Below, in pieces: positions 45,482 through 57,991 of a stretch of DNA of 64,000 nt (its first letter is position 1; each line of letters begins with the position of its first letter). Both the position numbers and the translations under genes were made by a program. Below the pieces are notes generated by a model that searched no databases, was not told where the DNA came from, and was given only the letters and a program-made list of their open reading frames with translations. The DNA comes from Cyprinodon diabolis (lineage: Eukaryota; Chordata; Actinopteri; Cyprinodontiformes; Cyprinodontidae): NCBI GenBank assembly GCA_030533445.1, contig CM060070.1:21704001-21768000 (forward strand). The letters run 5' to 3'.

Positions 45482-45797
45482 CTGATAACGGGTTCAAACA
45501 GGTGCCATTAATGAAGGTAACGAGTGGAGGACAGAGGAGCCTCTTACAGAAGAAGTTGCAGGTCTGTGAGAGCCAGAAATATTGCTTTTTTGTAACTGAC
45601 CAAATACTTATTTTCCACCATATTTTGCAAATAAATTCTTTAACAATCAGACAATGTGATTTTCTGGATTTTTTTTTCTCATTTTGTCTCTCATAGTTGA
45701 GGTATATCTATGATGAAAATTACCGGCCTCTCTCATCTTTTTAAGTGGGAGAACTTGCACTTTGGTGGCTGACTAAATACTTTTTTGCCCCACTGTA

Positions 45798-47360
45798 CAA
45801 GTGGCTGCTTCCCATTTGAAAAAGAAAAGGAAGTAGCTGTGGGTTGAATTAGCAAACAGGTCAAAAAGAAAGGTGAACACGACGAACGGAGCAGAACTAA
45901 GAAGGAAAGTTACATTTTTGTGTAGAATGCAGCCATACTTTGTAAATTTCCATGATAGAGGGCAAGTATTTTGCCACCACAATAAAAATACAAAGGGAAA
46001 AATTATTTTAGTGTGTATGTGCAGTGCTTCAGTTATATTTATTTTTATACTGGGATTGTGTTTTAACTCAGTTTATTATTTAAAAAAAATGCTCTAAGTT
46101 TGTCATTGTTGCTTTTAATATTAGTATGCTTGAGGCCATTGTCAGCTGTGGCCATGGAGGTAATGCAGAGGAAATGGACAATGCCAACATGGCATTGATG
46201 AGGAGAAGAAGGAGGGAGAGATGGGGAGGGACAAGAAGAGGAGGAGGGGAAGATTTTGAAAAGTGGAGCAGAAACCATTAAGAATCAGAGCCAGGTAAGA
46301 GTCAAATGTGCAGGACCAGGTTGGCAATATTGCCTTTGCAATGAGTTATATTTATCTCTAAAGATCTGAGGATTGAGGTGAAAAACCTGGACATACACGT
46401 GCATTCACACAGTGGAAGTTTGGATTGTGAAAAACATTTCTCTCATACTGCATGGAAAGTATTGATGTCAAAATTACAGTTCCATCTGTGCTTCTCATTT
46501 TATTAGAAAAAATACCTTTCAATTTCAAACGTTGAGACTGAACCTCCAACCCTAGTCTGCCCCTGGATGTGCATGAGTGTTCATGCATGGTTGTTTGTCT
46601 TGTATATCTCTGTGTTGCCCTTTCCACAAGGGTATAACCCACTTTTGCCAAATGACTGCCGTAGATTGGCACCATCCTTTCTCCATCAATAATAGAGTAA
46701 TATAGTTTAATGTAGAATTTAAAGTAGAAGTAAAATTAGGAATGTCTTTAAATGTTTCTTGGCAAAGTAAATATCCAAAAGGTTTTATCTAGCTTAAACT
46801 TCAATTGTTTTACTCTAAAACTCAGTGCAAACAATTGTCTTTAAAAGCCCTCTCTTTAGTAAGTGTTCATAAAATATGTGTAATCTAATCACCTCATATG
46901 TAAATTCAACTGTTTTGTGATAGCCTGAGAGGTAAGTGGATCATAGTAGTAAAAGAGTATGACACAGCTAAAACAAACTATGAAAGGTCTATCATGTAAA
47001 CCAATGTGAAGAGGTCAAAAAACAGAGAAGAAGGGTTAGGGTTGCAGCAACTGTAGACATCAATTACTCAGGTGAGAAAGCAAGTTATCTCTGCTTTTTG
47101 TTAATCCCTAAATCGGGGCGTTATGGATGAGTAAAGAGAGCATTTGTTGGAGCATGCTGTTGGTGTTCCTTTAATAAGAAGAGACAGGAAAGCTGGTCAG
47201 AAAATGGGTTTCCTGTTCACCAGGGCAGTTTTATAAGAAAACCTTAAGGAGGCTTCAAACTAACAAGGAGGCCGCCTTAAACCTGCATAAAATGGGGATA
47301 TTTTTAGTCAACATTATATTAATACCAATGCAGACTTTTCAGCTATTAATATGCATGAAA
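45798..47360. other. Non-coding stretch with an inverted ATCC-family repeat relic
   Basis: 46561-46675 on the plus strand is a degraded copy of the repeat at 4236-4390 in opposite orientation (GTTGTTTGTCTTGTATATCT... GATTGGCACCA). A purine-rich tract lies at about 46198-46258. Nothing else recognised. Confidence 0.5.
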
Positions 47361-47440
47361 ATGTATATATATCTATATATCTATATATATATAGATATAT
47401 ATAGATATATATATATATACATACATACATACACACATAG
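47361..47440. repeat. Compound TA/TATC/CATA microsatellite
   Basis: Alternating TATATC, TATAGA and CATA units. Confidence 0.85.
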
Positions 47441-48149
47441 AGAGAAAGAATTGGCAAGTGCACATTGTAAGATGATCAGAAAATGGCAATTCCTGGTTAT
47501 TCTTCCATGTTTTATTTTATTACCGGTAATTGAAGTCAGAAAACTTTTTTAAGGTTAACTTAATCAAACTTGTGAACCCTACATCTTTAACTTGATGATA
47601 ACAGCCTATATTGATAATAATTGATGAAAATTAATACTACTGAGTGTATTTATTTCAAATACATTTTGACATTTTTTTATTTGCATAATAATGCATAATG
47701 CAAACAATAAACTTTGTAATACACTCATTAGTATTCATTTTGATCAAATATATTTTACTAATACTAAATACATAAACCTGATGATTATATATTTAAACAA
47801 GCTTTATCATACAAATGAATATGCATCAGGTAATACTTTTATAGGTTTGTGTAAGAATTATCTAAAATTCTAAAAGTAAATGGGAATTTGTTATGCAACA
47901 CATTTACATGAATCTTAATATTTCTGTTAGTGTAGAAACAGGTTACAACAGCAAGACCCTTTGAGTAAAATACATTGTTTAATAGTTTCAGGGAGGCATG
48001 GCAAATTTATGTATTAAGCATATTTTCGTGGCAAGACAATTCAAAGTGTTGTACACGAGAAATAAAGGTAAAGAAACGTACATTGCAGTGGCAACATACT
48101 GAACATAATGACTAAAAAGAATAAGAAAGAATCATTAAAATAGCATGGT
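47441..48149. other. AT-rich non-coding stretch
   Basis: Nothing recognised. Confidence 0.4.
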
Positions 48150-48299
<150 letters not shown>

Positions 48300-49798
48300 A
48301 AAGATAAGATGATTGAAAAGATGGAAGGAAATCTGGACTAGAACCTTAACTATTAATGTTGACAAGTGTCTGTATAAGAGTCTTGAATTTGCTTGGTGTG
48401 TTTTCAGGCCATAGCCCAAGATTAAAGGCTTCTCTACATGGTGCAGGATTTTATTATCATGAACTGTTTTCAATATGGAACCAGATGGTCAATTTTAAGG
48501 AGTTTCATCTCCAGTAATGTACAGCTTGTCTTTCTTTTCATTTTCTCTTTAGGCAACATGAAGATGTCCCAACTCATAGATGTAAAGACAATGTATTGCA
48601 CATACATATAATAAAACTAACCAAATATTAACTAACCAAAAACAAAACAAACCCTACCCGTTAAACTGTGACTCATGCTTTTTTTTAGATCTAGTAGAAA
48701 GATAGTTCTGGTATGTCAGAATTTTTCTAAACACAAAATGTGTAGAATTATATAGTCATTCAAACATTTTGTCGATAACTCATAGGTTCTGTGAAAGAAA
48801 ATGGTACATGGGGCCAAAATAATTGAAGTTTCTCTGTAAACTGCTCTACACATCTGTAATGAAAGGAAAAAAGGAGGATTCAGAAAGACGTGAAACAAGT
48901 GATGCAAGAAATGCAAAATTTTAGACACTCTTGTTTATGAATATGGCAGGATTGTTACAGAAATTCTAAATTCTCTCATACACATATCCAATAATTTATT
49001 TGAATCTTGTACTTTGTGTTTATCTTCCTCTATGGGCTAAAACCTTTTTCACTCTCAGGTCTATTTCCTCTGCTTACCAATTGCTTTGCTACCTTTGGGA
49101 AATATTTCTTGCAAAAGGAATGACAGTGTTCCTTTAACTTTACTTTGGGGTTTGACAGTTCACTCCAGAGGGACCCTTTAAGCTTACAGAACAGATCTAG
49201 GAATACAGGTTCTATCCTCAAGTGGCGAAAGTGTGAGCAAGCGGAGCAGGACTAAATCAGTATCCAACGATCTTTGGAAAAGGCATTTGATTAGAGACAT
49301 AGATTTAAGGGGAGGTAGTGGCACCTCCAGAAATGTCTCACAGGGGTGGCAAGATGGGGCACTAAAAATCTTGGGATGGCACACTGAAAATAAATGCCAT
49401 AATGACTGAGCTTGGATCTACTATTGTGGTAAACCTGCCTGTAGCAATCATAAAGAATTAAGTAAACACCTACTCATATTTTGTTTTTTTGTGTGATTTT
49501 TTAACTAAATTAACTAATGCTACAACTATTTACCCTGGCAAGTGGGGTGGCCAGTGGCACCACTGAGGGGAGGACGCAACTATTTCTGTAAAAGCCAGAT
49601 TGGAGAGGCTGAACAGTTTTCATCGGAGAATAAAAATAGGCAATCTTGCTCGGAAATTGAAAACGTTTTCACTTAGAATTTTTAAGGAACTCTTTCCCCG
49701 TGGATTGCTTTTGGAAATTAGAAACTTCTACAGCAATGATTCTGAGCTTGCTGTTTCTAAAGTTGATACATAAAAATGTCGCAGTAGGTGTGGAGGTT
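48300..49798. other. Non-coding stretch, nothing recognised
   Basis: No coding motif, repeat end or RNA gene seen. Confidence 0.4.
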
Positions 49799-50191
49799 TG
49801 ACAGGACCCAAATGCAGACAAAAGCTTGAGGTGGTTACTTGAATGTTTTAATGACAAAAGTTTAACAGAAGCAAAAATCCAAAAATGCTCAAAACCAAGA
49901 ATACTCACAACAAGAAGGGGATAAAGTAATGATGGCAAACCAGATAAAAGTGACTGAGCAGGAGGGGAATAAATGGGAGAAACAAAGACCAGGCTAATTA
50001 CGGTAGCAGTTTGGGAGCAGGTGTGAACAGAGACAAGAATGGAGCTAGGGAAAAGGAGACTGACAAACAAGGGCAAACAAGAAATATCTAAGAACTCAAA
50101 TATGATCAAAAATATCCAGAACACAAGAATAAAAAAAAAGAACAGACTGAAAAGTCAGAGATAAAACTAGAACAAAACCAAAACCATGACA
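49799..50191 (-). repeat. Probable solo LTR
   Basis: The plus strand starts TGACAGGACCCAAATGCAGA and ends CCATGACA, so the minus strand reads TGTCATGG...GGGTCCTGTCA, a TG...CA unit of 393 bp with a CATTAAA-type polyadenylation signal. No internal region follows and no 5-bp duplication is visible, so it is old or one end is misplaced. Confidence 0.55.
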
Positions 50192-53100
50192 AAAAAGGAA
50201 GGATATAGCCTTTAATAATTTGAAATGCACACCCAAGGTTAATGTTTCCAAAAAATATTTTTTTTTCTAAAGGAATAATTTTGTAAAAGGTAGCATACAG
50301 TTTGTGATTTTCAAAGTCTTAATTACTAAACTAACGTCTGATTACCACAACACCTAGATTGAATCCTAAATTATGTGATGTATTGTTTATATCTCTGTCT
50401 TTCTATCATAAGAGTATGTTTACTCCTGCACCTCCTGAGTTTATTAAAGTATCTCTAAAGGCAGTTGTTCAGTTCAACACTTTTGCCAGTCCATTGACCT
50501 CTAAAGTCCTGAAGCAGCAGCACTTAGAATATAGAGAGCTGCAGATTAGAGCATAGCTTCTGGATACCCTGCTGCAAGAAATAAATCTCTTCTTTAGAAT
50601 ATTAATGCTCACATTAGTTCTGCAAAAGTAAAATTTTATGACCCCATAAAAAAAAAAAAAATTTAATTGCTTTGCTAAAAACCTTTAGAAATTAAGCCAT
50701 GGAAAAAAGCAGACATTGAAAAAAATAAAGATTCTATATAGCATTTTATTTGAATATAGCAAATTCTGTATATGGTTGGAACTATTCTCTAAGAATTTCC
50801 TGTTTACATCATGGTTTTCATCCTCTGAATATTGAACAGTCTAGTCTAACAGACAGATCAGTTGGTAGCAAGCTTGATATTTTTTGTTTCAGAGGATAGA
50901 AGGATAGAGGAAAAGCCTTGTTTTTATTTTTTATTGTAATGATCTAAATGCAAAAAATCATTGAGACTTAATAAATTCACAAACAAAATATATTCAAAAA
51001 AATATATAGTGCTTTTGCAACAGTGAAATGGCAGTTCACTTCACTTTGATGACCAAGAACACCACCTTGTAAACATTAACCATGGTTATTGTTGTTTGAT
51101 AGTTTGTATGTATCAATAAATAAGAAATTTAAGACCTCAGAAGGTTATCTTTGTAAAAAGGTAGAAGGTTTATTTTTAACCTGAGCTATATGATGTGGAA
51201 CTCAGTAAAAAGACAAAAAAAAACAAAATAGGTAAAAAAAAAAGAGATAGAAGCACCTCAGCATACCTGCAATCAGCAGAAGCAGAAGAAAAACAATTTA
51301 AACTCTTCTACAGACTGACTGCAAATCAGGTTTAATGTTTGGATATGGTGGTATGTAATTTTCCCAAACCTTAGTTTTATGCTTAATTTTATTGTTTAAC
51401 TTGTATATCTTGTTTATTTTTGCTGTTTGGTTTGTTATTTTGTTTTCTCTCTGCTCTTCCCTGTTTCCTGTCTCTTTCTCTCTCACTTTAATTCTTATCT
51501 ACTCTCCCTTTCTCATCTTCCTTTCCGTCTCTGTGTCTGTTTCACATATAAGTACCAAGTGGAACCTCATGGCAACAACCATAATGGTCTACTTGGGAAA
51601 GCAAATCTGTTGGGCTATTATCAAGCTCTGTGACAACGATTCCCACAGCTATATTGCTAAAACCGGCAGGGGCGGATTTAGAAAATTTGGTGCCCTAGGC
51701 AAAAACATGCATGGGACCCTCCAAATTGAGAAGACAAAACAAAAACAGACCTATCATATGGATACAGAAATTGTAATAGAACAGCCATAAATGATTTGTT
51801 CTATGTTTTGTCCCTATCTCCTTGTCCCTTTTGTTTTTGTTTTCCTCTGCAGGTTTTGTACTCAGCTGACTTTTCATGCTGTCTCAAAAGGAAGGAAACA
51901 TTTTTTCTCATTCACTAAGCTAATTGCACCTTCCTGTGTTTCCAAAAAGGCTACGGCAAAAGTAAATCACAGTCCTTCTTTTCAACGCAGCCAAGCAATG
52001 GTTTGCTTATCTGTTCTCGATTTTTCATTTGTATGAAATAGAAGCCGCATGAATCCTGAGAGCAGACAAGATAGAGGAGAGCAGGAGCATGGACTGATCT
52101 AATGTGGTGGATGCTGAAGGGGGTGGGTTATGGTGGCTGAGACACACTAAATATTCTATTTTTTTTCAAAACATAACTAATGTGCCCAAATAAGGAATAG
52201 TTGTATTAACTATACATGTAAAGAGAGGAACTTGGGGCCCTAGGCAACTGCAGAGTGTAGCCTAATGGTAACACCCCCCCGTGAAAACAGGACACACAAA
52301 AAGAAACAAAACATTTATTTAATGTAGCAAAACATTGACTTAATAAAAACAGAATCAGCAAGTGGCAATTTCTCATTAAATTCCCCCCCTGTAAAATTTG
52401 TAAAACAACTGGCCATATGGGCATTTCAAAACTTCATAAATGCATTCATTTAACTGAGATATATATGTGCTACAAGGGGCTTGATTTCTTCCTTATGTTG
52501 TGCATTAATCATCTATTGAGACTGCTATCTCTCTCTGCTCTGAAGCAGAGGAAGCTGCCTGTAATGTTTCTAAGAAATCCCTTTTGAAGTCTGAGTCTAT
52601 GTATTGTATATTGAGACAGTTAGCAAGAAAGTAGAGCCCTGATTGGACAACACACGGAAATATGTCACTCCCTATCTTAGGCGATCTACGGAGCAGGGGC
52701 AGGTCATGAAGCTGGCCTCTTGATGCTGATTGGCATCAAACGTCTTAATAATTTTTGACTGACGGTGATCAGAGAGTGGGGAGGATTTCCTTATGAGACT
52801 CAGACGATAGAGGAAAAAGCGTCATTTACTAAGAAGTCGGCTGGTGCTGAACTGCCGTGGTTCAGCCGTGGTTTCTGGAGTTTAATATTTCATAGGACTT
52901 CACAACAGCTATTTTCAGCTGTTGTAGTAATGTGTTTAGCAGTAAATTTAGCAGTTTTAAGTAACACTTTCAGAGTGCATTTGGTCACACTCTGAATTAG
53001 TAATAAATTAACTCTCTACATAGTGTAAACCTTACTCCAGTTGTGGTTGTAATAACTCTAGAAGAGTCAATGTACTTTCACACTCATATTTAACACTGTG

Positions 53101-53516
53101 GAATTTGATAATGATATGTTATGTTTAGATTTTATTAACACCATTTAGCCTTCCCTGTTTCAAAGAGCGGCAGCTGCCACTGGAATCAGCAAACCTGTTC
53201 TAACCAAAGTGAAGAAGGATCAAGACAAGGCCCAAAGCAAGCTGAATCAGAACCCGATAACCTGGACTCTCCTCAGATTACTTCCACAGATTAAATGGCA
53301 CACTCCAAACCATGTGTCCCAAGTCAGATATTGTCAAATCATTTACAGTAGAGGATGTCCTGAATCTGGATTCATCTGAGATGGGATTTCACTTTCCTAA
53401 TCCTAAATATCACAATGAGGATTGTACAGGATTAAAAAGTTACCAGAAGCAGATGGGAGCTGGACCCAGTATTAATTAACTCAATCAATGTACAAATTAA
53501 AGTATTTATCTGTAGA
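50192..53516. other. Non-coding stretch; possible hAT-like terminus
   Basis: 51667 begins CAGGGGCGGATTTAG, and GCCCTAGGCAA occurs at about 51702 and again at about 52238. Together these recall a fish DNA-transposon family, but no matching right end was found. A pyrimidine-rich run lies at about 51420-51545. No gene recognised. Confidence 0.35.
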
Positions 53517-53520
53517 TTAA

Positions 53521-54243
53521 AGGGGAACACCGTTTTTCTTTTTTACATTGGGCCCTAGATTTGACGTTATTACATCATGTTCTAATCACCCATATGAGAT
53601 TTGTGTCACAAACTAAACTGTTCAGAATTTATTCTTTATGGTACGCCAGCATTCATAAAATGTAGGCGAATCACATCCGCGGTTATATTTTTTATATTTA
53701 TATTTTTTTAAAACAAAGCGGCGCGTGTATGACGTCCTCCAACCGCCGGACTGGAGTCGTGACAGGCAGTCCGGGCCACAGGCAGCTACGCTCTACTCCT
53801 TCTATTCATTCCGCTAGCTAATCTGAATCGTTCAATTCCATTTCGAGAGCGAGATCATCTGTGGTAGTAGCAGTAGACATCTTCCAGGCATGTGAGTAAA
53901 ACTAGCAGCAGTTAAGCGGACAGAATGGTAGCCGGCTCATGCAGATGACGTCATACACGTTTTTTGTTTTCAAAAAATATAAATATAAAAAATATAACTG
54001 TGGATGTCTGAGGGACAGTGATTCGCCTACATGTTATAAATGCTGGCGTACCATAAATTATAAATTACGAACAGTTTAGTTTGTGCCTTCAAGTCATTTG
54101 CTCATAGGAAGACGTTACTTGGATATAACCTAACGTAATATCTTCAGAACAGCTCCAAATGACAGAAAACTCATATGGGTGAGAAGAACATGATGTAATA
54201 ATGTAAAATCAAGGGCCCAATGTAAAAAAAACAGCGTTCCCCT
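53521..54243. mobile_element. TTAA-flanked MITE, complete
   Basis: Ends are AGGGGAACACCG and the inverse of AGGGGAACGCTG, flanked by TTAA (53517-53520 and 54244-54247). The long inverted arms (53521-53710 and 53971-54243) match each other, except that the left arm lacks about 80 bp near GTGTCACAAAC. The core between them is CpG-rich and non-coding. The right arm is also found at 10757-11041. Confidence 0.85.
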
Positions 54244-54316
54244 TTAAATCAAATGTAATAGTAATTTTGACCCTTAGCACACCTCTTTGGTTTATTCTTT
54301 TGAAAAATCTCCAAGC

Positions 54317-54941
54317 CAATTCAATTTCAATTCTACTCAGTTTATTGATGTAGTGCCAATTCACAAAGCACATTATCTCAAGGTACTTTACAATACAGGC
54401 TGATTGGTTAAGAGTTTCTCTCAAGGAAAATTAGTTGATCATTTGCGGCCATGCTTTTTACTTGCATTTTTTCGTTGACTCTTCAGCAATCTCTCACACT
54501 GAGCATGCATGCAGCAACATTGACAGAAAAAACTAAACTCCCTTTTAACAGGAAGAAACCTCCAGCAGAACCAGGCTCAGTGTAAACAGCCATCTGGTGA
54601 GGCCGACTGGGGTTTAAGGAGACAGAAGCAGACATATATAATACAGCAGACATAAAAAAAGGTAAGTGTTAACTAGCTCCACAGGCAGCCCCATCCTGAA
54701 AAGATACAGCCAGGCAGACGAGCTCCAAGCCAATTCTCTTGTTAGAGGATGAAGGGGAGCACATACAGTTAGTCACAGTAGAAGAAACAGCACTACACTG
54801 AAAAGCAGGCCAAGCTCCAACAGCTATTAACAAAGGTGTTGATGGCAGCAGCACAGCTGATATTTCAATCCAGAATGGTGTCACAGCCAAACAGGAACAG
54901 ACCAGATGAAGCTGCTATGATGAGGAAAAGCAGAGACATAG
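54317..54941 (-). repeat. LINE2-type 3' untranslated region and tail
   Basis: This is the second long copy of the block at 28361-28920. It starts CAATTCAATTTCAATTC and shares ACTCCCTTTTAACAGGAAGA and the following 300 bp with scattered changes. Confidence 0.7.
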
Positions 54942-55984
54942 TTAAAAGTGGAACTTTAATAAACGCAGAATGGGATAATAGAGATAGAATGTAAAATGAG
55001 GAAGTATAAGAAAGGAGGAAGTATAAGAAAGGTAGAACCACAATGCAGTCAAAGTATTCTCCCCCACCTGATCAGGCTGTTAATGCTGTACCTCCACCTA
55101 ATTCTCTACTCACCCAGTGACTAAGCAATCATCACTCTGTTTTAAACTATAAGCTAAAAGTTTAAAAACTAAATAGAAAAAGGTGCAGTGAATTCAATTT
55201 GAAACAATACAATGATGGAGGTCTGTACACCTCATTGTCAAATTAAAAATGTTCATATTCTTCCTCTCTTTTATTCATATTAAATATTTAAAAGATATAG
55301 CATAACTTATTGTGGAGAAGGTACTAAGGATAGTGTATTGATAGTAAATGATCTAGATAATTTGATTTAATGATAATTATTATGAATGGAAGACCTAACA
55401 GTCCTAACTTGATAAAGAACTCATTTGTCAGGTTCAACTGATCTATTGCATTATTAAATTTATCCAGGAATAGGATGCCATGCTTTGATGGAAGGGTGAT
55501 ATAACATCATCAGTATAGTTTCTAATCTCATCTAAGTTTACAACTGATCTAACAGAAAAATCAAAGAAAAACTTTTTCCACCAGAAAAAGTTAATTTAGA
55601 TTAATGGAATGCATCTGTAGTCTCAGTAATATATTTTCCTACCCATGATACAATTCCATTAAAGGGAAACCAAAAGCCTTGCCCCATGATTCCCAGGTGG
55701 ACAGAAGAAAAGTTTTGGGAAGCTTAAAAAAACAGATATCAAGCTTATGGGAAATTAAGGGAGTTTCCAGTGTTGTATGAAGCATTAAAGCTTAATACCT
55801 AAGAAGCTGCAGAAAAAAAAGCAATTGTGATACATGCCCTTGAGACGCTTATCAAAAAATCGTTGTAAAAAATGTGTAACATGTCTGAAATATGAAGAAC
55901 TTCTATATCTGTTTTGGTAGCCAGCAAAGACAAGTTAGCTCTGGCAAACAAACAAAAATCTGATATTCTTTTAAGCTGTTTAGT

Positions 55985-55989
<5 letters not shown>
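54942..55989. other. Non-coding stretch, nothing recognised
   Basis: It contains a tandem duplicate GAGGAAGTATAAGAAAGG near 54998-55031. No coding motif. Confidence 0.4.

Positions 55990-56071
<82 letters not shown>
55990..56071. repeat. (TA)n microsatellite
   Basis: About 80 bp of TA with a TTTATATA end on each side. Confidence 0.9.
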
Positions 56072-56639
56072 GGGCACAGAATTTTGATAAGAGCTAAGTT
56101 AGATAATAACGGAAATTACATTCATATTCATTCCCCTTTACAAATTGTGATTTTCCTGATGGGGTTTACTACATCTTTTACTACACTTACTACATCTCTA
56201 GGCATTGCTTTATGGAATGTAGCACCTTTAAAAGAAGATTTTTTTTCATTTAGAGCTCATTACAATGGAGCATAATTGTGGGAAACTGGAGAGAAAACGG
56301 CACTGTGCATGTTCTTCAGGTATCCTACTTAATCTGGAACAAAATAAGTGTATTGCTGTTCCAAAAGAAGAGCAGCATATTTGTCTTCATTGATAAAGGA
56401 GAATAACAATAATACTTGATATCTTTTTAATAAAGTGGCCAAACTTACACAGAGCAGCTCTGGTGAACCAACTATCCCCTTGCTATTAGCAGCAGTGACT
56501 TTATTCTTTATGAATAAGATTGATTCTATGAAAAATAAGGTGACATCATTCTAAGAATGACTAATTCCTACCTAGAATAAGAAGCAGCCTTGGAGGTAGC
56601 TATTGAAGCTGATCTGTCTTTGGAATATTTTAATTGAGC

Positions 56640-57225
56640 TAATCTTTTTCAGCTATTAGAATTATTTTCATCATCTATGTCTTTAACTTGTACGTTAGAT
56701 CCAGTTCTAGCCAAGTTATTAAAGGAAGTACTCTTTCGTATTTCCATCTCAGTTCTATAATTGATTGATATATCCCTGTTAAGATAATATGGCTTTTAAG
56801 ATAGCTGTAATTAAACATTAAATGTTCTCTCAATCCAAATGTCTTTATCCATTATAGACCTACATCTAATATACCTTCTAAATCTAAAGTTCTTGGATAA
56901 AAAAGTTACTAATCGAGTGTGTAAGCACACCTTCCGTAAAAATTAGTCTTATATGGACAAGGACTCAAACTCACTGCGGATCCAGACATTTGAATTGAGA
57001 AAGCTTCCTGGAGAGGTGGCGAAATGTCTTCAAATCTTGAAAACCAAGTCCAGTGGATATTTTTTGAATTTTTACGGAATGACTATGACCTGGATGACTG
57101 AGAACCTTCATCAGCATATGTAAGCACACCGTAATTACCTTTTATGAATAGCTTCAGTAAGGTTTTAGAACTCATCATGAATTGGGGCTATATACATGAC
57201 ATGAATTTAACTGAAATTGTCTAAA
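56640..57225 (+). pseudogene. Heavily decayed LINE2-like sequence
   Basis: Conceptual translation around 56680-56740 reads LTCTLDPVLAKLLKEVLF, resembling the LDPxPxxLLK segment before the reverse-transcriptase domain of L2 elements, followed by stops and slips. At 57155-57220 a degraded L2-type terminus is visible (TTAGAACTCATCATGAATTGGGG). The middle (about 56985-57120) has a block with GAGGTGGCGAAATGTCTTC that recurs in fish repeats but was not classified. Dead. Confidence 0.4.
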
Positions 57226-57339
57226 TCGAGAAAATGTGAGTACTATTACCACTAAAAAAGGAAAGTATTTGTTCTAGAGCAAACAATACTCAAAAAAAAT
57301 ATGGCATGTCCCATAGGTTCTAAAAACACTGTAGATCAC

Positions 57340-57991
57340 GGTACAGAACAGAGGACCCAGTATTCGAGGAAAGACAAAAAGTGGGATGATTAAAAAGCGT
57401 TTATTTAGAACATGGATGGTCTGAGTAGCAGCGGCTAGGGTGTCTATCACAGGAAACTGTAAAAGGAAACAGGTTTGTGACCACATAAATCTAATGGAGG
57501 ATGATATGAATGCGTGAGTCACTAACCTGGTTTAACTGTTCAGCCTGTGTTCTGAGAATGGGGGAGGATGAGGTTGGGCTGCAAACAAGATGCGGCAGGC
57601 ACCACCCAGAGTGTCCCAGATGCGGCAGTCCCAGAGAACAGGGAACTAGTAGTATTCCAAAGCCAGGTCAGGCAAACATATCAGAACAGGAAGATTTAGA
57701 TGTCCAGGAGTCCAAAGACAGTTCTCACCACTGAGGACAGACGGGAACAGGCAGGATCAGAGGCTGAGAGGCAGAACAGGTCAGGATCATGTAATCAGAG
57801 ACACTGCATGTAACACCCTCTCTTCACCGGCAAGAGAGAACGAGAATAATCTGCACTAATAACTGGATGCAAGCACCTTCAATAGAGGCAGGGGCAGGTG
57901 GATCAGATGAGCAGTGATTAGAAACTGGGCAGAATTAGACAGGTGAATGGAATGAGTAATTAAGCCTCTCATAAGTGCCAAGATCATGACG
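57340..57991 (-). repeat. Degraded gypsy-type LTR, copy B
   Basis: It shares CACTAACCTGGTTTAACTGT and GCAGTCCCAGAG with copy A at 30390-31139 and ends GATCATGACG where copy A has GATCATGACA. A TTTATT signal (AATAAA on the minus strand) is at about 57399. The left boundary is approximate and there is no target duplication. Confidence 0.5.

Larger units (their letters stand above)
44192..45795 (-). mobile_element. Tc1-like DNA transposon, complete, copy 2
   Basis: 1604 bp, flanked by TA (44190-44191 and 45796-45797), with the same about 210-bp IR/DR termini as 7015-8620. Here the terminus facing 44192 has the AGTCA form of the outer direct repeat, where the 7015 end of copy 1 has AGCCA. The two copies are inserted in opposite orientations. 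Confidence 0.95.

Noticed and set aside
49669..50124. 151-codon minus-strand frame
   Set aside because: Falls inside a probable solo LTR and has no protein motif.
51392..51790. 132-codon hydrophobic frame suggesting a membrane protein
   Set aside because: Pyrimidine-rich DNA automatically encodes Phe/Leu/Ser; no start context, splice sites or homology motif.
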